From Nanobdellota archaeon (GTDB lineage: Archaea; Nanobdellota; Nanobdellia; Parvarchaeales; Parvarchaeaceae): 43,134 bases of DNA. Positions 25,023 through 33,646 of this stretch are shown here, piece by piece. Positions within the stretch are counted from its first letter, which is position 1. The number at the start of each line of letters is the position of its first letter. Location of the stretch: contig JAJZIX010000006.1 in NCBI GenBank assembly GCA_021810345.1, positions 1-43,134 on the forward strand, read 5' to 3'. The notes below the pieces were generated by a model that did no database searches, was not told the DNA's origin, and worked only from the letters and a program-made list of their open reading frames with translations. Made by a program: the position numbers and the translations under genes.

Positions 25023-26862
25023 TGAGTATCACCTTCTTCTCTCCTTTTATGACCCTGTTGAGGGCATCTGAAACTTCATCGTATCTTACAAGCCTGCCAT
25101 TGTACTTGAGTATCTCATTTTGAATTACGAAGCCGGTTACCGAAGCTATATGCTGTTTCAGCTGTGCACTTGAATTCTCCTCCAGCACCACCGTTTTCTT
25201 TGCTTTTTTCAGTATCTCTTCGACCTCCTTTGGTAGGGGATAAATCAACTTGATCTGCAGCACCGATACGTTACTTTTTGATGCGCCCTCCATAACTGCA
25301 GCAGAAGGCCCGCCCCAAGTCACCACCAAAAGATCCGCCTTTGCAGGATCGCCTATCAGGTTGAACTTTTCATCTTGGCTTAAATCTGAAAGTATCTTAT
25401 CATACTTGCCGTTTCTTTTGTCCATCATCTTTATCCTGTTGTTTGGCTCCTCCGATATGTGGCCCCATTCATCGTGTTCGTCTCCGGCAAGCCAGAATAT
25501 TGCATTTGGATTTCCTGGGATTATCCTTTCGGATATGTTATCTTCTGTGAACTTGAATCTCTTGTAGTCTTTGTCCACGTTCTCCACGAGTTTTCCTCTG
25601 TCCACCTTGTAATTTTCTTTAATGTCGAGTATGGTCTTTTTGTCTATGTTTGTGGATCCCTGGGATATTGCCTTTTCGCCCAGCATTATCACTGGCAGCT
25701 GGTATCTCTCTGCGTAGTTAAAGGCCTCTGCGGTCATCTTTATGCTTTCTTCAATGTTCCCAGGGGCTAATACTATTCTGCCAAAGTCCCCATGCCCCTG
25801 ATGTATTGCAAACATTAAGTCTCCCTGTTCAGTTCTTGTAGGAAGACCTGTTGCCGGTGCGCCCCTCTGGTGGTCAACAAGTACTATCGGGATCTCATTC
25901 ATGCCAGCCCACGTCACAGTTTCTGTCATCAATGAGAAGCCGGGACCTGACGTTGAGCTTGATGCCCTTACACCCGCTATCGCTGCGCCCGTAGTCATTG
26001 AAAGCACTGCAAGTTCGCTTTCGGGCTGTATTACCCTTATTCCTAGCTCGGGATGCGACTCTATGAAGACGCTCTCATCACTTGCAGGTGTTATAGGGTA
26101 GTAAATCTGCATTTTGCATCCGGCTATGGCTTTGCCTAATGCCGTGGACACAAAGCCCTCCATATAAAGCTGCTCCCCATTGTCGGAAGAGTTAAGGTGT
26201 TTTGCCGGTTGCATCCCCTTGGATTTTAAGCTGGCTATCGTGGCTTTTGTTACCTCATCGTTTCTGCTCTCCAGGTATTCTATTGTCTGGCTGGACACTG
26301 ACACGTCAAGGTCGACCACAGTCTTCGGCTTTTTGGAGAATTCATCCTGTACTGCTGACACAATACTGTTCTCGTCGAATCCAAGCAAGTAAGCAGACAC
26401 GGTCACGCATATAATGTTCTTTGCTATCACGACCTCACTGGTGGGCCTGTTGAATTTCTTGGCAACTGCCGAGATTATTGAATCAAAATCTACATCCAGT
26501 ATGGTTATATCATTCCTGCTGATTTTTGACTTGTCGATCTTGCTGTCGACAATCAGAACCCCTCCCGGCGATATATCCCTTAGGTGGCCTTCATGTACGA
26601 TCTCTCCGCGCGGGTTTTTTTCGCCGAATACAGACTCGCTGTCGAAGAACACAGCCATATCGACTTTGCTTGGTATAGCTGAGACCTTCTTGTCGGATAT
26701 TCTCACTGTGAAGAAGCTGTGCATCCCTTCTATGTTTGAGAAGTACTCGCGGTAGCCGTATATGTTATAGCCGAACTTGACCATTATCCTGGAAAATAGG
26801 CTGAGCGCAGAGTCGATTCCGCTTCCTTGCTTACCGCCGGTCATCCAATTTATGTCTGTCAT
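25012..26862 (-). CDS. 2-oxoacid:ferredoxin oxidoreductase, fused gamma-alpha subunit
   Basis: 616 residues in two parts. The gamma domain is at about 1-190 (GGKQGSGIDSALSLF, YGYREYFSNIEGMHS). The alpha domain follows from about 230 with the substrate-loop motif YPITPASDES at 255-264 and PESELAVLSMTTGAAIAGVR. The fused arrangement is the one found in two-subunit archaeal enzymes with broad 2-oxoacid specificity. It lies 18 bases behind thioredoxin and overlaps the beta gene. The active complex is cytoplasmic and feeds reduced ferredoxin to biosynthesis. Confidence 0.95.
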   Translation of the reverse strand: MTDINWMTGGKQGSGIDSALSLFSRIMVKFGYNIYGYREYFSNIEGMHSFFTVRISDKKVSAIPSKVDMAVFFDSESVFGEKNPRGEIVHEGHLRDISPGGVLIVDSKIDKSKISRNDITILDVDFDSIISAVAKKFNRPTSEVVIAKNIICVTVSAYLLGFDENSIVSAVQDEFSKKPKTVVDLDVSVSSQTIEYLESRNDEVTKATIASLKSKGMQPAKHLNSSDNGEQLYMEGFVSTALGKAIAGCKMQIYYPITPASDESVFIESHPELGIRVIQPESELAVLSMTTGAAIAGVRASSSTSGPGFSLMTETVTWAGMNEIPIVLVDHQRGAPATGLPTRTEQGDLMFAIHQGHGDFGRIVLAPGNIEESIKMTAEAFNYAERYQLPVIMLGEKAISQGSTNIDKKTILDIKENYKVDRGKLVENVDKDYKRFKFTEDNISERIIPGNPNAIFWLAGDEHDEWGHISEEPNNRIKMMDKRNGKYDKILSDLSQDEKFNLIGDPAKADLLVVTWGGPSAAVMEGASKSNVSVLQIKLIYPLPKEVEEILKKAKKTVVLEENSSAQLKQHIASVTGFVIQNEILKYNGRLVRYDEVSDALNRVIKGEKKVILNGY

Positions 26863-26880
26863 CCCTATCTATCCAGTTAT

Positions 26881-27198
26881 TCAGAGATTATCGTTCAGCC
26901 ACTTTGTCAGCTGATCTTTCTGCATAGCCCCTACAAAGCTGGCCTTAACTTCTCCTTTCTCTATGAGCAGCGTTGTTGGTATTGCCTCTATGCCGTATTT
27001 TTCTCCGAGTTCCTGGTTCTCGTCCACATTAACCTTTGCCAGTGCAAACTTGTCCTTCATGCTTTCCGATACTTCCTCTATTATAGGGGAGTACCATCTG
27101 CACGGCATGCACCATGGGGCCCACATGTCCACGATCACGGGCTTTTCAGACTTCAGAACGTCGTTTTCAAACTGTTCACTGTCTTTGATTTCTATCAT
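26881..27198 (-). CDS. Thioredoxin with WCMPC active site
   Basis: A 105-residue single-domain thioredoxin that reduces protein disulfides. The active site is WAPWCMPC, with Cys30 and Cys33 separated by Met-Pro rather than the common Gly-Pro. The cis-Pro region is AIPTTLLI. The length fits the family. It is first in a row with the oxidoreductase subunits, with its own TATA (GGTTAAATAGTTT) upstream. Possible partners in this window are the 2-Cys peroxiredoxin and the oxygen-sensitive oxidoreductase; this is inferred, not shown. Confidence 0.95.
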   Translation of the reverse strand: MIEIKDSEQFENDVLKSEKPVIVDMWAPWCMPCRWYSPIIEEVSESMKDKFALAKVNVDENQELGEKYGIEAIPTTLLIEKGEVKASFVGAMQKDQLTKWLNDNL

Positions 27199-27310
27199 AT
27201 CCCCTATAATATAACTAAACTATTTAACCTTTTCGTTTTTTGTCGCAAATTCTATGAACTTCCGGCTTAAACGCTTTTTAAAACCAAACACGTTGTATAA
27301 CTAGAAGAAT

Positions 27311-27913
27311 ATGCTCAAAAAATTGAAAGAACTACTGGCAGACGGCAGGGAAAGGGAAGACAGCAATATAAAAAGGAGACTTTATAATTTAGTTTCATAT
27401 CTGGAAGACGATGAGGGTGCGGACTACAAGAATCCGTTCGAGAAATACCTGAGGAAAATCCAAAAAACGTATTCGAGGCAGAGGTACAGAATCGAGCCAG
27501 TCCTGGAAAAGTTTAGGTTTTACATAGCTTCGGCGGCAAGCTTATCCATAGGAATATCAAACTGGAGCAAGGACTTTGCCGTCAACAACCCAGTGGCGGC
27601 GCCCCTGTTGAACCATGATGTGCTTTACTCTGGTATGCAATGGTATTCCATGGCTTTTCTGCAGGAGGCGGCCACGATCGGAGTCCTTGCCGCCACCGCT
27701 AAGAACAAGAAAATCGTCAACAAGCTCGCAGTGCTTTACGAAGCGGCAAGCTCATTGAATTTCTTTCTTTATTACAGGGAGATGACGGACAAGCTTTCTA
27801 TAACCCAGTATGGGCTGGAGTGGAATACAATATTCTTCTTTTTCCAGCTGCCGGTCTACTTCCTGCTTATAAGGTTTTATAAGGGCGGGAAGCAGAAGAG
27901 CGATAAATATTGA
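27311..27913 (+). CDS. Hypothetical membrane protein
   Basis: 200 residues, not recognised. A charged, probably helical N-terminal 75 residues (KKLKELLADGREREDSNIKRR) precede three or four hydrophobic stretches (FYIASAASLSIGISNW, AFLQEAATIGVLAATA, TIFFFFQLPVYFLLIRFY). The tail is basic. It has its own TATA (CTTTTTAAAACC) and is divergent from thioredoxin. Nothing around it suggests a function. Confidence 0.7.
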   Translation: MLKKLKELLADGREREDSNIKRRLYNLVSYLEDDEGADYKNPFEKYLRKIQKTYSRQRYRIEPVLEKFRFYIASAASLSIGISNWSKDFAVNNPVAAPLLNHDVLYSGMQWYSMAFLQEAATIGVLAATAKNKKIVNKLAVLYEAASSLNFFLYYREMTDKLSITQYGLEWNTIFFFFQLPVYFLLIRFYKGGKQKSDKY

Positions 27914-27941
27914 TTAGATCGCCAAAAAAGAAAATATATAA

Positions 27942-27987
27942 GCACGCAACTTATATCTTTATTGTAAAAATAGTGTGTTTGGCGTGC
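27942..27987. repeat. Inverted repeat in leader of small Zn protein
   Basis: GCACGC (27942-27947) is matched by GCGTGC (27982-27987) across 34 bases. A TATA-like AAATATATAAG ends at the left arm, so the arms flank the expected transcription start. It could be a regulator site; 6-bp arms may also be chance. Confidence 0.3.
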
Positions 27988-28028
27988 ACTTTATCCCGCA
28001 AGGGGTATTATCATGCCGCTGGTGATTT

Positions 28029-28307
28029 ATGGCAAAGGTTACAGTTACAATATGTGACGTGTGTAAGCAGAAGATAGCTACAAGGACTTGCCCAGTTTGT
28101 GGCAGGGACCTGTGCGAAGCGGATACAAAATCCTTCTCAATCGATGTTGGGCTCAGGTTTGGGCAGAGAATGGAGATATATCACGGCTATATGTGTGAAG
28201 ACGATTACAAGAAGCTAGAACAGAACCTTGGTAAAACACTTAGCAAAGTGAGCGACAAGCTGAAGTCTGAGATAGACGGGATAGTTAAGGAAAGCGTGAG
28301 CAGCTGA
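28029..28307 (+). CDS. Small zinc-finger-like protein
   Basis: 92 residues. CDVCKQKIATRTCPVCGRDLC gives five cysteines in the first 30 residues and a sixth follows (YHGYMCEDDY), with His just before it. This fits a treble-clef or HIT-type zinc site. A helical, charged C-terminal half follows (LEQNLGKTLSKVSDKLKSEIDGIV). Function unknown; such proteins often bind RNA or other proteins. The leader contains an inverted repeat and an out-of-frame ATG at 28013. Confidence 0.75.
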   Translation: MAKVTVTICDVCKQKIATRTCPVCGRDLCEADTKSFSIDVGLRFGQRMEIYHGYMCEDDYKKLEQNLGKTLSKVSDKLKSEIDGIVKESVSS

Positions 28308-28414
28308 ACACCGGACCTATTTGCCGAAGTTGGCAGATACTTTCCACCAGGATTTTGACAGCCAAAGCCCGGCCTAAAAACACTTATAAACATAGTGCGT
28401 TTTAATCATTAAAT

Positions 28415-28533
28415 CCCTGCGTAGCCCAATGGTAGAGCGACCGGCTGTAGAATTGCCAAGTGCTGTTTAAGTGCGATGAAGGGTTTCAGCTGCGGTCACC
28501 GGTAGGTTGCGGGTTCGAGTCCGGCCGCAGGGA
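28415..28533 (+). tRNA. tRNA-Tyr (anticodon GTA) with 47-base intron
   Basis: Acceptor CCCTGCG/CGCAGGG has the C1-G72 pair typical of archaeal tyrosine tRNAs. The anticodon stem is ACCGG/CCGGT, and the loop is CTGTAG then A38 once the intron at 28451-28497 is removed. A bulge-helix-bulge can be drawn: bulge AG|A, central helix CTGT with GCGG, bulge TC|A. Two odd pairs are visible: C12-A23 in the D stem and G51-G63 in the T stem. The mature form would be 72 bases, without encoded CCA. Confidence 0.9.
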
Positions 28534-28576
28534 TTCTTCTTATCTCTGTATCCTAAATCAACTTTGCCAAAAGCAC

Positions 28577-30244
28577 TTACCTGCTTATGAATATGAATTT
28601 GTCCTTGCCATCCATCCTGCAGAAGCCGAACCGTTCGAACTGGACAATGTCGCCTTCCTTCATCGACCGGACGTCTTCCTCTGCGAGGCCGTTAGATTCG
28701 CTAAGACTTTCTTCGTTGAAGTTTCCCTCGGAATCGACAAGGTTTCCGATTTTTATGATTTTTATAGGATAATTCCTTTCGGTAACCCACTGTATTATCT
28801 TTTCACCGGTCTTCTCTGCGAGATACTTTCCCTTCAGGTTGTCCTTATCTATAGACAGTATCTTGATCGAATAGAGGTCCTTCAATCTTACTACCTCGCC
28901 TGCCTTGAGCCCATCTACATCTTTCTTTGATATAAAGAATTCTCCATTAATGTCTATTTTCCTTGTGCCGAGATCGATTGAGGGGTGATTTCTCAGCTCT
29001 ACAGGTTCATTCGGGCTACCCTCGACGGACAGCTTCACCGGGTCCTCAACGAAAAACCTTCTAACCGCCTTTCCGTCTATTACCCTTCTGTTCAGCGTGA
29101 ATAACAGGTCCCACGAATATTCGTGCTTTGACTGCGAGTACCCGACGGACATGACGAATTCCCTTATTGCTTCTGGCTGTATCCCTCTCCGTCTTATTGC
29201 TGACAAAGTGGGCAGCCTGAGGTCATTCCAGTCGGGTATGGCCCCTTTTTTTATCAATTCCCTTATCTTCCTTTTAGAGAAGAGAGTCCCCTCAAAGTTA
29301 AACCTGCTGTACTGGACTATTGTAGGCTTGTTCAGCCCCAGTTCCTTTCTGAGCCTGTCTTGAAAGGATACTTTGAATTCGTTGCTTCTTAGGATATGGG
29401 TCACGCCGCATATGTGATCCTCCACTACGCTTGCGAAATCATATATTGGCCAGAGGGAGTACGGCTTATAATCTGTCTTTATAATCCTGAAGATCGAGGG
29501 ATCACGCATAGACATGTCTCTGTCGTCCATCCTGCCCTTAAACCTTACAACAGCCTTCCCCTGTTCGATCTTGCCGGAGATAGCATCGTTCCAAAGCACC
29601 AGGTTCTGCTCGGGGCCCTGCTGTCTGTGCTGGCATTCTTTGCCCTTCATTCTGTTGTCCTTTATTACATCAGGATCGCATGAGCAGATGTATGCTTTCC
29701 CCCCCTTTATGGCCCTTTCCCCATACTTGTAAATCTCATCCATATCGGAGGATATGAACTTCTTCTCGTCATATTTTATGCCAAGCCACTTTATTCCCTC
29801 TTCGAAGTTCTTCACGAATTCCTCCTTGACTAAGTTTGGGTTGGTGTCTTCGAATCTCAGCCAGAGCTTTCCGCCGTATTTCTCCTTGTATAGGTAGTTT
29901 ATCATGAAAGAAATGGCATGGCCAAGATGCATGAAGCCTGATGGCTCTGGAGGCAGCCTCAGCACCACCTGGCCCGAGACATTTGGAAGGTCCTTTAGGC
30001 CTGTTTTTTCCTCCTTTTTTGCGCTAAGCTCGATCCCAAGCGCCGCCGCTTCATCTTTCTGTTCCTGCAGGCTCTTTGAATTGATGTCTGACACGATCTT
30101 TTCAATTTTCTCCCTGAGAGACTTGGGGTCTTTAAGAAGCGATTTGTCGGCTCCGACTGCGGCTGAAAAAACCGACCCCGCGCTGGCCTTGCCGTCGTGC
30201 GACAGTGCGTTCTTCAGCGCAATCCTCTTTATATCCTCATCCAT
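28577..30244 (-). CDS. gltX: Glutamyl-tRNA synthetase, archaeal type
   Basis: Charges tRNA-Glu (and possibly tRNA-Gln for later amidation). The class I HIGH motif appears as PEPSGFMHLGHA and the KMSKS motif as LFSKRKIREL, both in the forms found in archaeal/eukaryotic-type enzymes. An N-terminal helical extension (about 90 residues) and the C-terminal beta-barrel anticodon domain are present. The ATG at 30244 gives 555 residues; an ATG at 30259 is also in frame, but the TATA (TTATAAAATTATAA, around 30266-30282) places transcription start between them. tRNA-Glu(CTC) lies at 38284. Confidence 0.95.
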   Translation of the reverse strand: MDEDIKRIALKNALSHDGKASAGSVFSAAVGADKSLLKDPKSLREKIEKIVSDINSKSLQEQKDEAAALGIELSAKKEEKTGLKDLPNVSGQVVLRLPPEPSGFMHLGHAISFMINYLYKEKYGGKLWLRFEDTNPNLVKEEFVKNFEEGIKWLGIKYDEKKFISSDMDEIYKYGERAIKGGKAYICSCDPDVIKDNRMKGKECQHRQQGPEQNLVLWNDAISGKIEQGKAVVRFKGRMDDRDMSMRDPSIFRIIKTDYKPYSLWPIYDFASVVEDHICGVTHILRSNEFKVSFQDRLRKELGLNKPTIVQYSRFNFEGTLFSKRKIRELIKKGAIPDWNDLRLPTLSAIRRRGIQPEAIREFVMSVGYSQSKHEYSWDLLFTLNRRVIDGKAVRRFFVEDPVKLSVEGSPNEPVELRNHPSIDLGTRKIDINGEFFISKKDVDGLKAGEVVRLKDLYSIKILSIDKDNLKGKYLAEKTGEKIIQWVTERNYPIKIIKIGNLVDSEGNFNEESLSESNGLAEEDVRSMKEGDIVQFERFGFCRMDGKDKFIFISR

Positions 30245-30364
30245 CCATAAACCAATCATTTTTGGCTCTTATAATTTTATAATGCCTGTAAACACCCCTA
30301 GAATGGCTGTAGAGACAAGTTTTTAAAGGAGCAGAGGCATCATATTACAATAAGAGGTGATAAA

Positions 30365-30544
30365 ATGGCAGACTTTATAAGAAAGAGTATAGTCAAGGCC
30401 GAGGTCAAGAAAGTCGGTAAGGACATGAGATGCCCTGACGAGACCATAGAGGGCCTGGATAAAGTCGTGAAAGAGCTCATCTCCAAGGCAGTTGGAAGAG
30501 CAAAGGCTGACGGCAGAAAAACCGTGAGAGCGCACGACTTCTAA
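30365..30544 (+). CDS. Very short histone-fold-like protein
   Basis: 59 residues, starting MADFIRKSIVKAEVKKVGKD. The middle (PDETIEGLDKVVKELISKAVGRAKADGRKTVRAHDF) follows the pattern of the second half of the histone fold: a long central helix, then the GRKT-x-(R/K)-x-x-D loop and start of the last helix. It stops just where the third helix would continue, so it is shorter than the usual 65-70 residues of archaeal histones. Likely DNA-binding as a dimer. A clear ribosome binding site (GAGGTGAT) lies just before the ATG, and a TATA-like TTTTTAAAGG upstream. Confidence 0.7.
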   Translation: MADFIRKSIVKAEVKKVGKDMRCPDETIEGLDKVVKELISKAVGRAKADGRKTVRAHDF

Positions 30545-30618
30545 ATAAGTTTTGTATTTTTTTATTTTTGTTTTTTTCGTTATGTAACATTTTTATACCA
30601 TAGATTCTATAATTTAGC

Positions 30619-31074
30619 ATGATAAGCATACCTCTGATTCTTGGTATAGCCATAATAATCGTGGCGATTATAACTTTCATAAGAATAATAAAGCAGGTCC
30701 TGGAGGGCGCAGTAATAATAATTCTGATAGTCATAGGCAGCTTTTTGATATACCATTCTGTCCCAATAATAGGCGTCCCGAACTTCCACATACCGATAAG
30801 CCTGGGCCCGAATATCCTCGGTGCCAATCCGGGCGTTGGCAATACCACAGACATCGCGGTTTTCAATGCAAATGCGCTCGCGATAGGTTCTTTTTCCGTT
30901 ACGCTGAACAATAAATCGGTGGCGGTTCTGAATCCATCTTTGAGCATACCTGCCACAAAAACAGGAGTTCTCGTGCTCAACTCTACGGCCCACGGCAAAA
31001 TAGTCCTCAAAGCCGGCACAGACGTGCTAGGATTTACGCTTGCAACCCTCTCAGCGTCTTACAATTACACCTAA
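30619..31074 (+). CDS. Small membrane protein with exported beta domain
   Basis: 151 residues, not recognised. Two hydrophobic helices occupy the first 55 residues (ISIPLILGIAIIIVAIITFI and VIIILIVIGSFLIYHSVPII). The remaining 95 look like an Ig-type beta domain with several N-x-S/T sites (NTTDIAVFNANALAIGSFSVTLNNKSV). It probably sits in the membrane with the domain outside. It ends overlapping the convergent gene by 4 bases. Confidence 0.7.
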   Translation: MISIPLILGIAIIIVAIITFIRIIKQVLEGAVIIILIVIGSFLIYHSVPIIGVPNFHIPISLGPNILGANPGVGNTTDIAVFNANALAIGSFSVTLNNKSVAVLNPSLSIPATKTGVLVLNSTAHGKIVLKAGTDVLGFTLATLSASYNYT

Positions 31075-31730
31075 AAGATTTTATAGTTCAAGCCAAAACT
31101 TGAAAGCAGACTCTTAAAATCCTCGTCATCAAGTACTTCTTTGCTCAAGTAAACATTGTATGGAACTTCCTTGTTGTAAAGCGCTCTGCACCTGACACAG
31201 TTATTCTCGGCAATCAGTTTGTACATTATGAATACCTTGCTTATCTTTTCGCTGAAGGCCTGGTAATAAGGTAGCGCCGACGTGTGGCTGCATGAGCTGC
31301 AGCTCTTCACGATGGGAAAATACTCCGAGGAAGGGATCCCTTTAAACAGCTCCGGCTCGTCGGCATCCTTTAGCTCCAAAGCAGACTTTCCGCCGAGCCT
31401 CTTGAACATTGCTTTCCATTCTTCGTCCTGTATAAACCTGCTCTCAGGCAGGAGCTTCATCTTTGTCCTGAACGCTATCTCGTGCAGCAGTACGTTTGCA
31501 AGCCCGGCAATCGATGAGAAGGCAGCGGTTGTCTCATCAAATGTCATAGTATCATCAACTGGATTATAAAACATGTAGACTCCCAGTGCTTGTATCGGTT
31601 CGATAGAGTACTCCTCTGGTTTTGGGATAAATGGCTCATACTCTGGAGGATAACCGCTTGACCGCACGTTTTCAAGCGCAGATTCCAGATTCTGCCTGGC
31701 TTTTTTCCTGATTTCTTCTTGTTGTTCCAT
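31071..31730 (-). CDS. Hypothetical protein with two CxxC pairs
   Basis: 219 residues, not recognised. CSSC and CVRC, about 40 residues apart, suggest a zinc site in the C-terminal half. HEIAFRTKMKL sits in a helical central region but is not a HExxH protease motif. There is no signal or membrane segment. The gene converges on and overlaps the membrane-protein gene at 30619. Upstream is about 100 bases of AT-rich sequence holding its promoter. Confidence 0.7.
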   Translation of the reverse strand: MEQQEEIRKKARQNLESALENVRSSGYPPEYEPFIPKPEEYSIEPIQALGVYMFYNPVDDTMTFDETTAAFSSIAGLANVLLHEIAFRTKMKLLPESRFIQDEEWKAMFKRLGGKSALELKDADEPELFKGIPSSEYFPIVKSCSSCSHTSALPYYQAFSEKISKVFIMYKLIAENNCVRCRALYNKEVPYNVYLSKEVLDDEDFKSLLSSFGLNYKIF

Positions 31731-31830
31731 CAGTGGCCTGCTTTATAGTATATAATAGACAGGCGGGATTAATAATATTTTTCTTGCTAGATTTTGACTT
31801 GGATCTTTATGATCATAGCTTAGATGTGTA

Positions 31831-32700
31831 TTAACCCAAAATAGCGCCCGGGGGCAGTGCAGTCACGTCGTTGGCATTGGATGGTGCTGGGTTTATCGCC
31901 GAAACTGTATCCTCTGCAAACACAGAACCGTTTACTTGCAGCTTGACATAGAGTGGAAGTCCGTTTGCCGAGGAAATGCAGTCATTAATTGACACCCCTG
32001 TTGAACCTGTCTCATTTGGTGGTGGGAGTATCTCCTCCATTGAGCAACTTTGTCCTAAATACGTTCTGTACCCTAAGAAATGAACACTTCCTTTGCTGAG
32101 TTCTAGGGAAGTAAAATTATCATACATTGTATGGAATGTTTCGAACGGAATTATAGCAAATGAACTTACGATATAGAAAGGGGAAACGGCTAGAGCAGTA
32201 GAATTGCAGCTCATTGGCTTTGAGTTTATGGAGGATATTGTGCTCTCAATGCTGGCGTTTACCGGAGTTTCGTTGGTAATAGTTTCCTTCTCGCAGAAAG
32301 TAAGATGTGAGTCATTGTAGATAGTTACTGCCCCATTATTCAGTAAGACAGATGCGTTGAGGATATTATACGGAAATGGTGTTGAAGACGTTGAATATGT
32401 TCTAAAATAGCTTCCGTATTTAGCTATCCGAAAAGTGCCGTTGGTGGCACCGCTAGGTGCAGCGTTTGCCGGGCCGGTGGAAAAGTAGGGGATCTTCATT
32501 TGAAAAGTATATGAGATGTTAAATGGGCCAGAAGAATTATATAAGCCCTGCGCGGTGGCAAACATGGAAGAAATATTACTGACATTGGAAAGCGCAGTAT
32601 TTTGGGCAGGAAAGTTCAGAACGTGCAAGAAGAATAAAACCGCTACTACTATGATGATTGCAACTGCCGCAACTACTAGTAGCCCAAGTCTTCCCACCAT
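31831..32700 (-). CDS. Membrane-anchored extracytoplasmic protein, unknown
   Basis: 289 residues. One N-terminal hydrophobic helix (LGLLVVAAVAIIIVVAVLFFL) anchors the rest outside. The exported part has four cysteines (TFCEK, MSCNS, QSCSM, NDCIS), enough for two disulfides, and many N-x-S/T sites suggesting N-glycosylation. Family not recognised. No partner gene is adjacent: the upstream neighbour is SRP RNA on the other strand. Confidence 0.75.
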   Translation of the reverse strand: MVGRLGLLVVAAVAIIIVVAVLFFLHVLNFPAQNTALSNVSNISSMFATAQGLYNSSGPFNISYTFQMKIPYFSTGPANAAPSGATNGTFRIAKYGSYFRTYSTSSTPFPYNILNASVLLNNGAVTIYNDSHLTFCEKETITNETPVNASIESTISSINSKPMSCNSTALAVSPFYIVSSFAIIPFETFHTMYDNFTSLELSKGSVHFLGYRTYLGQSCSMEEILPPPNETGSTGVSINDCISSANGLPLYVKLQVNGSVFAEDTVSAINPAPSNANDVTALPPGAILG

Positions 32701-32888
32701 TATTATGTAATAATCTGCTTATTTATATACTTAAAATAGTCAGCAGCTCAAAAAGTTTATTTTTTGTATTAAACCCTCTAAAGAGTTCATGATTTTTATT
32801 TTAAAATGTAGTAGTAGTTTTTAGGTTAACTTGTCTATCTACTGGCGCTTTGGGAATGTATTTATCCTATAGAAATCAGTTAATATTT
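32701..32888. other. AT-rich intergenic region with divergent promoters
   Basis: No gene seen. It holds the promoter of the minus-strand gene (TATA-like bases around 32725-32735) and, at 32858-32867, a TATA-like TGTATTTATCC placed about 25-30 bases before the SRP RNA. Confidence 0.5.
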
Positions 32889-33095
32889 GACAAGCTAGCC
32901 GGGGAGACAGTCCCTCCTTGTAACGCAAATGGACTTTAGGCGTGGCGAAACGTGGTGGAGGAACTGCGATTTCATACAAAGTAGCGGAGCTATCTGAGAG
33001 TCACAGCCCTACAGGATGCCTTTGTTTGGCAACCCAGCCAGGCCCGGAAGGGAGCAACTGTAACTATACGAAGACGTGCTTGTAGACAATCTGTG
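32889..33095 (+). ncRNA. Signal recognition particle RNA (7S)
   Basis: RNA scaffold of the SRP, which brings ribosomes making membrane and secreted proteins to the membrane. The helix 8 signature CCAGGCCCGGAAGGGAGCA is at about 33037-33055, with the asymmetric loop and GGAA tetraloop that bind SRP54. The 5' part (GCTAGCCGGGGAG, then TGTAAC and GGCGAAA) follows the archaeal Alu-domain pattern. ACAAGC near 32890 pairs with GCTTGT at 33078-33083, giving the closing helix. Boundaries are approximate, and at about 200 bases it would be short for an archaeal 7S RNA. Confidence 0.88.
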
Positions 33096-33196
33096 AGGAG
33101 AAAATGCCGTTATTCAATATATGAATAGCAGTCTCGAAGCCACGGCTTGTCACTTAAAGAATATTAAGCATAATTGTGTTGGTTTACCTATCGTAT

Positions 33197-33278
33197 GTCG
33201 GGGTACTCAAGCGGTTACGAGGCAGCACTGCTAATGCTGTTGGCTATGCCTTCATGGGTTCGAATCCCATCCCCGACG
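33197..33278 (+). tRNA. tRNA-Ser (anticodon GCT)
   Basis: Acceptor GTCGGGG/CCCCGAC, anticodon stem CAGCA/TGCTG with loop CTGCTAA, long variable arm (TTGGCTATGCCTTC), T arm ATGGG-TTCGAAT-CCCAT, discriminator G. The long arm is the serine hallmark. No intron or encoded CCA. Confidence 0.96.
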
Positions 33279-33336
33279 TTTTGTTTTTAACCCGGGTAGT
33301 TGAAAGATATTTAACCATCAAAAGGCTATCTAAATT

Positions 33337-33558
33337 ATGGAATCAAAAAGCAAGAACCCAATGTATGACAGCATGAAGGCACTTCTGGACGCCATAAGAG
33401 ATAACATCTCGGAGAAAGCATCTGAACCGAAGAAGCTATCAGTGAACTTAGACAAGCTTGAAGTAAAATTGTCTGGCCTGAAATACCCGATAAGGCTTTC
33501 AGCAAAGCTGGAAATTGATTTCTCCGGCGAAAAGTCTTCCGGCAAGTCGTCCAAGTGA
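33337..33558 (+). CDS. Small paralogous protein 1 of a tandem pair
   Basis: 73 residues, family not recognised. A helical N-terminal half (NPMYDSMKALLDAIRDNI) precedes a beta-like core, KLSVNLDKLEVKLSGLKYPI then RLSAKLEIDFS, and a Ser/Lys tail. The core is clearly related to that of the protein encoded next. It has its own TATA (GATATTTAACC) about 25 bases before the ATG. The pair sits directly before ribosomal protein L10e, which may or may not be significant. Confidence 0.7.
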   Translation: MESKSKNPMYDSMKALLDAIRDNISEKASEPKKLSVNLDKLEVKLSGLKYPIRLSAKLEIDFSGEKSSGKSSK

Positions 33559-33646
33559 CATTGTTTCAAGAAGAAGGCAGCTTATCCGCTCCAACTGCGG
33601 AAAGCATGAAAATGCTTATAAATAGGAGTAAGTATATAAAATTGCT

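Noticed and set aside
28013-28057. 14-codon upstream frame overlapping the start of the small zinc protein
   Set aside because: It is too short and has no supporting signal; it could be chance.
28460-28930. 156-residue plus-strand frame starting in the tRNA-Tyr intron
   Set aside because: It is antisense to the C-terminal domain of GluRS, which is certain.
33176-33376. 66-residue plus-strand frame over tRNA-Ser
   Set aside because: It translates the tRNA itself and the promoter of the next gene.
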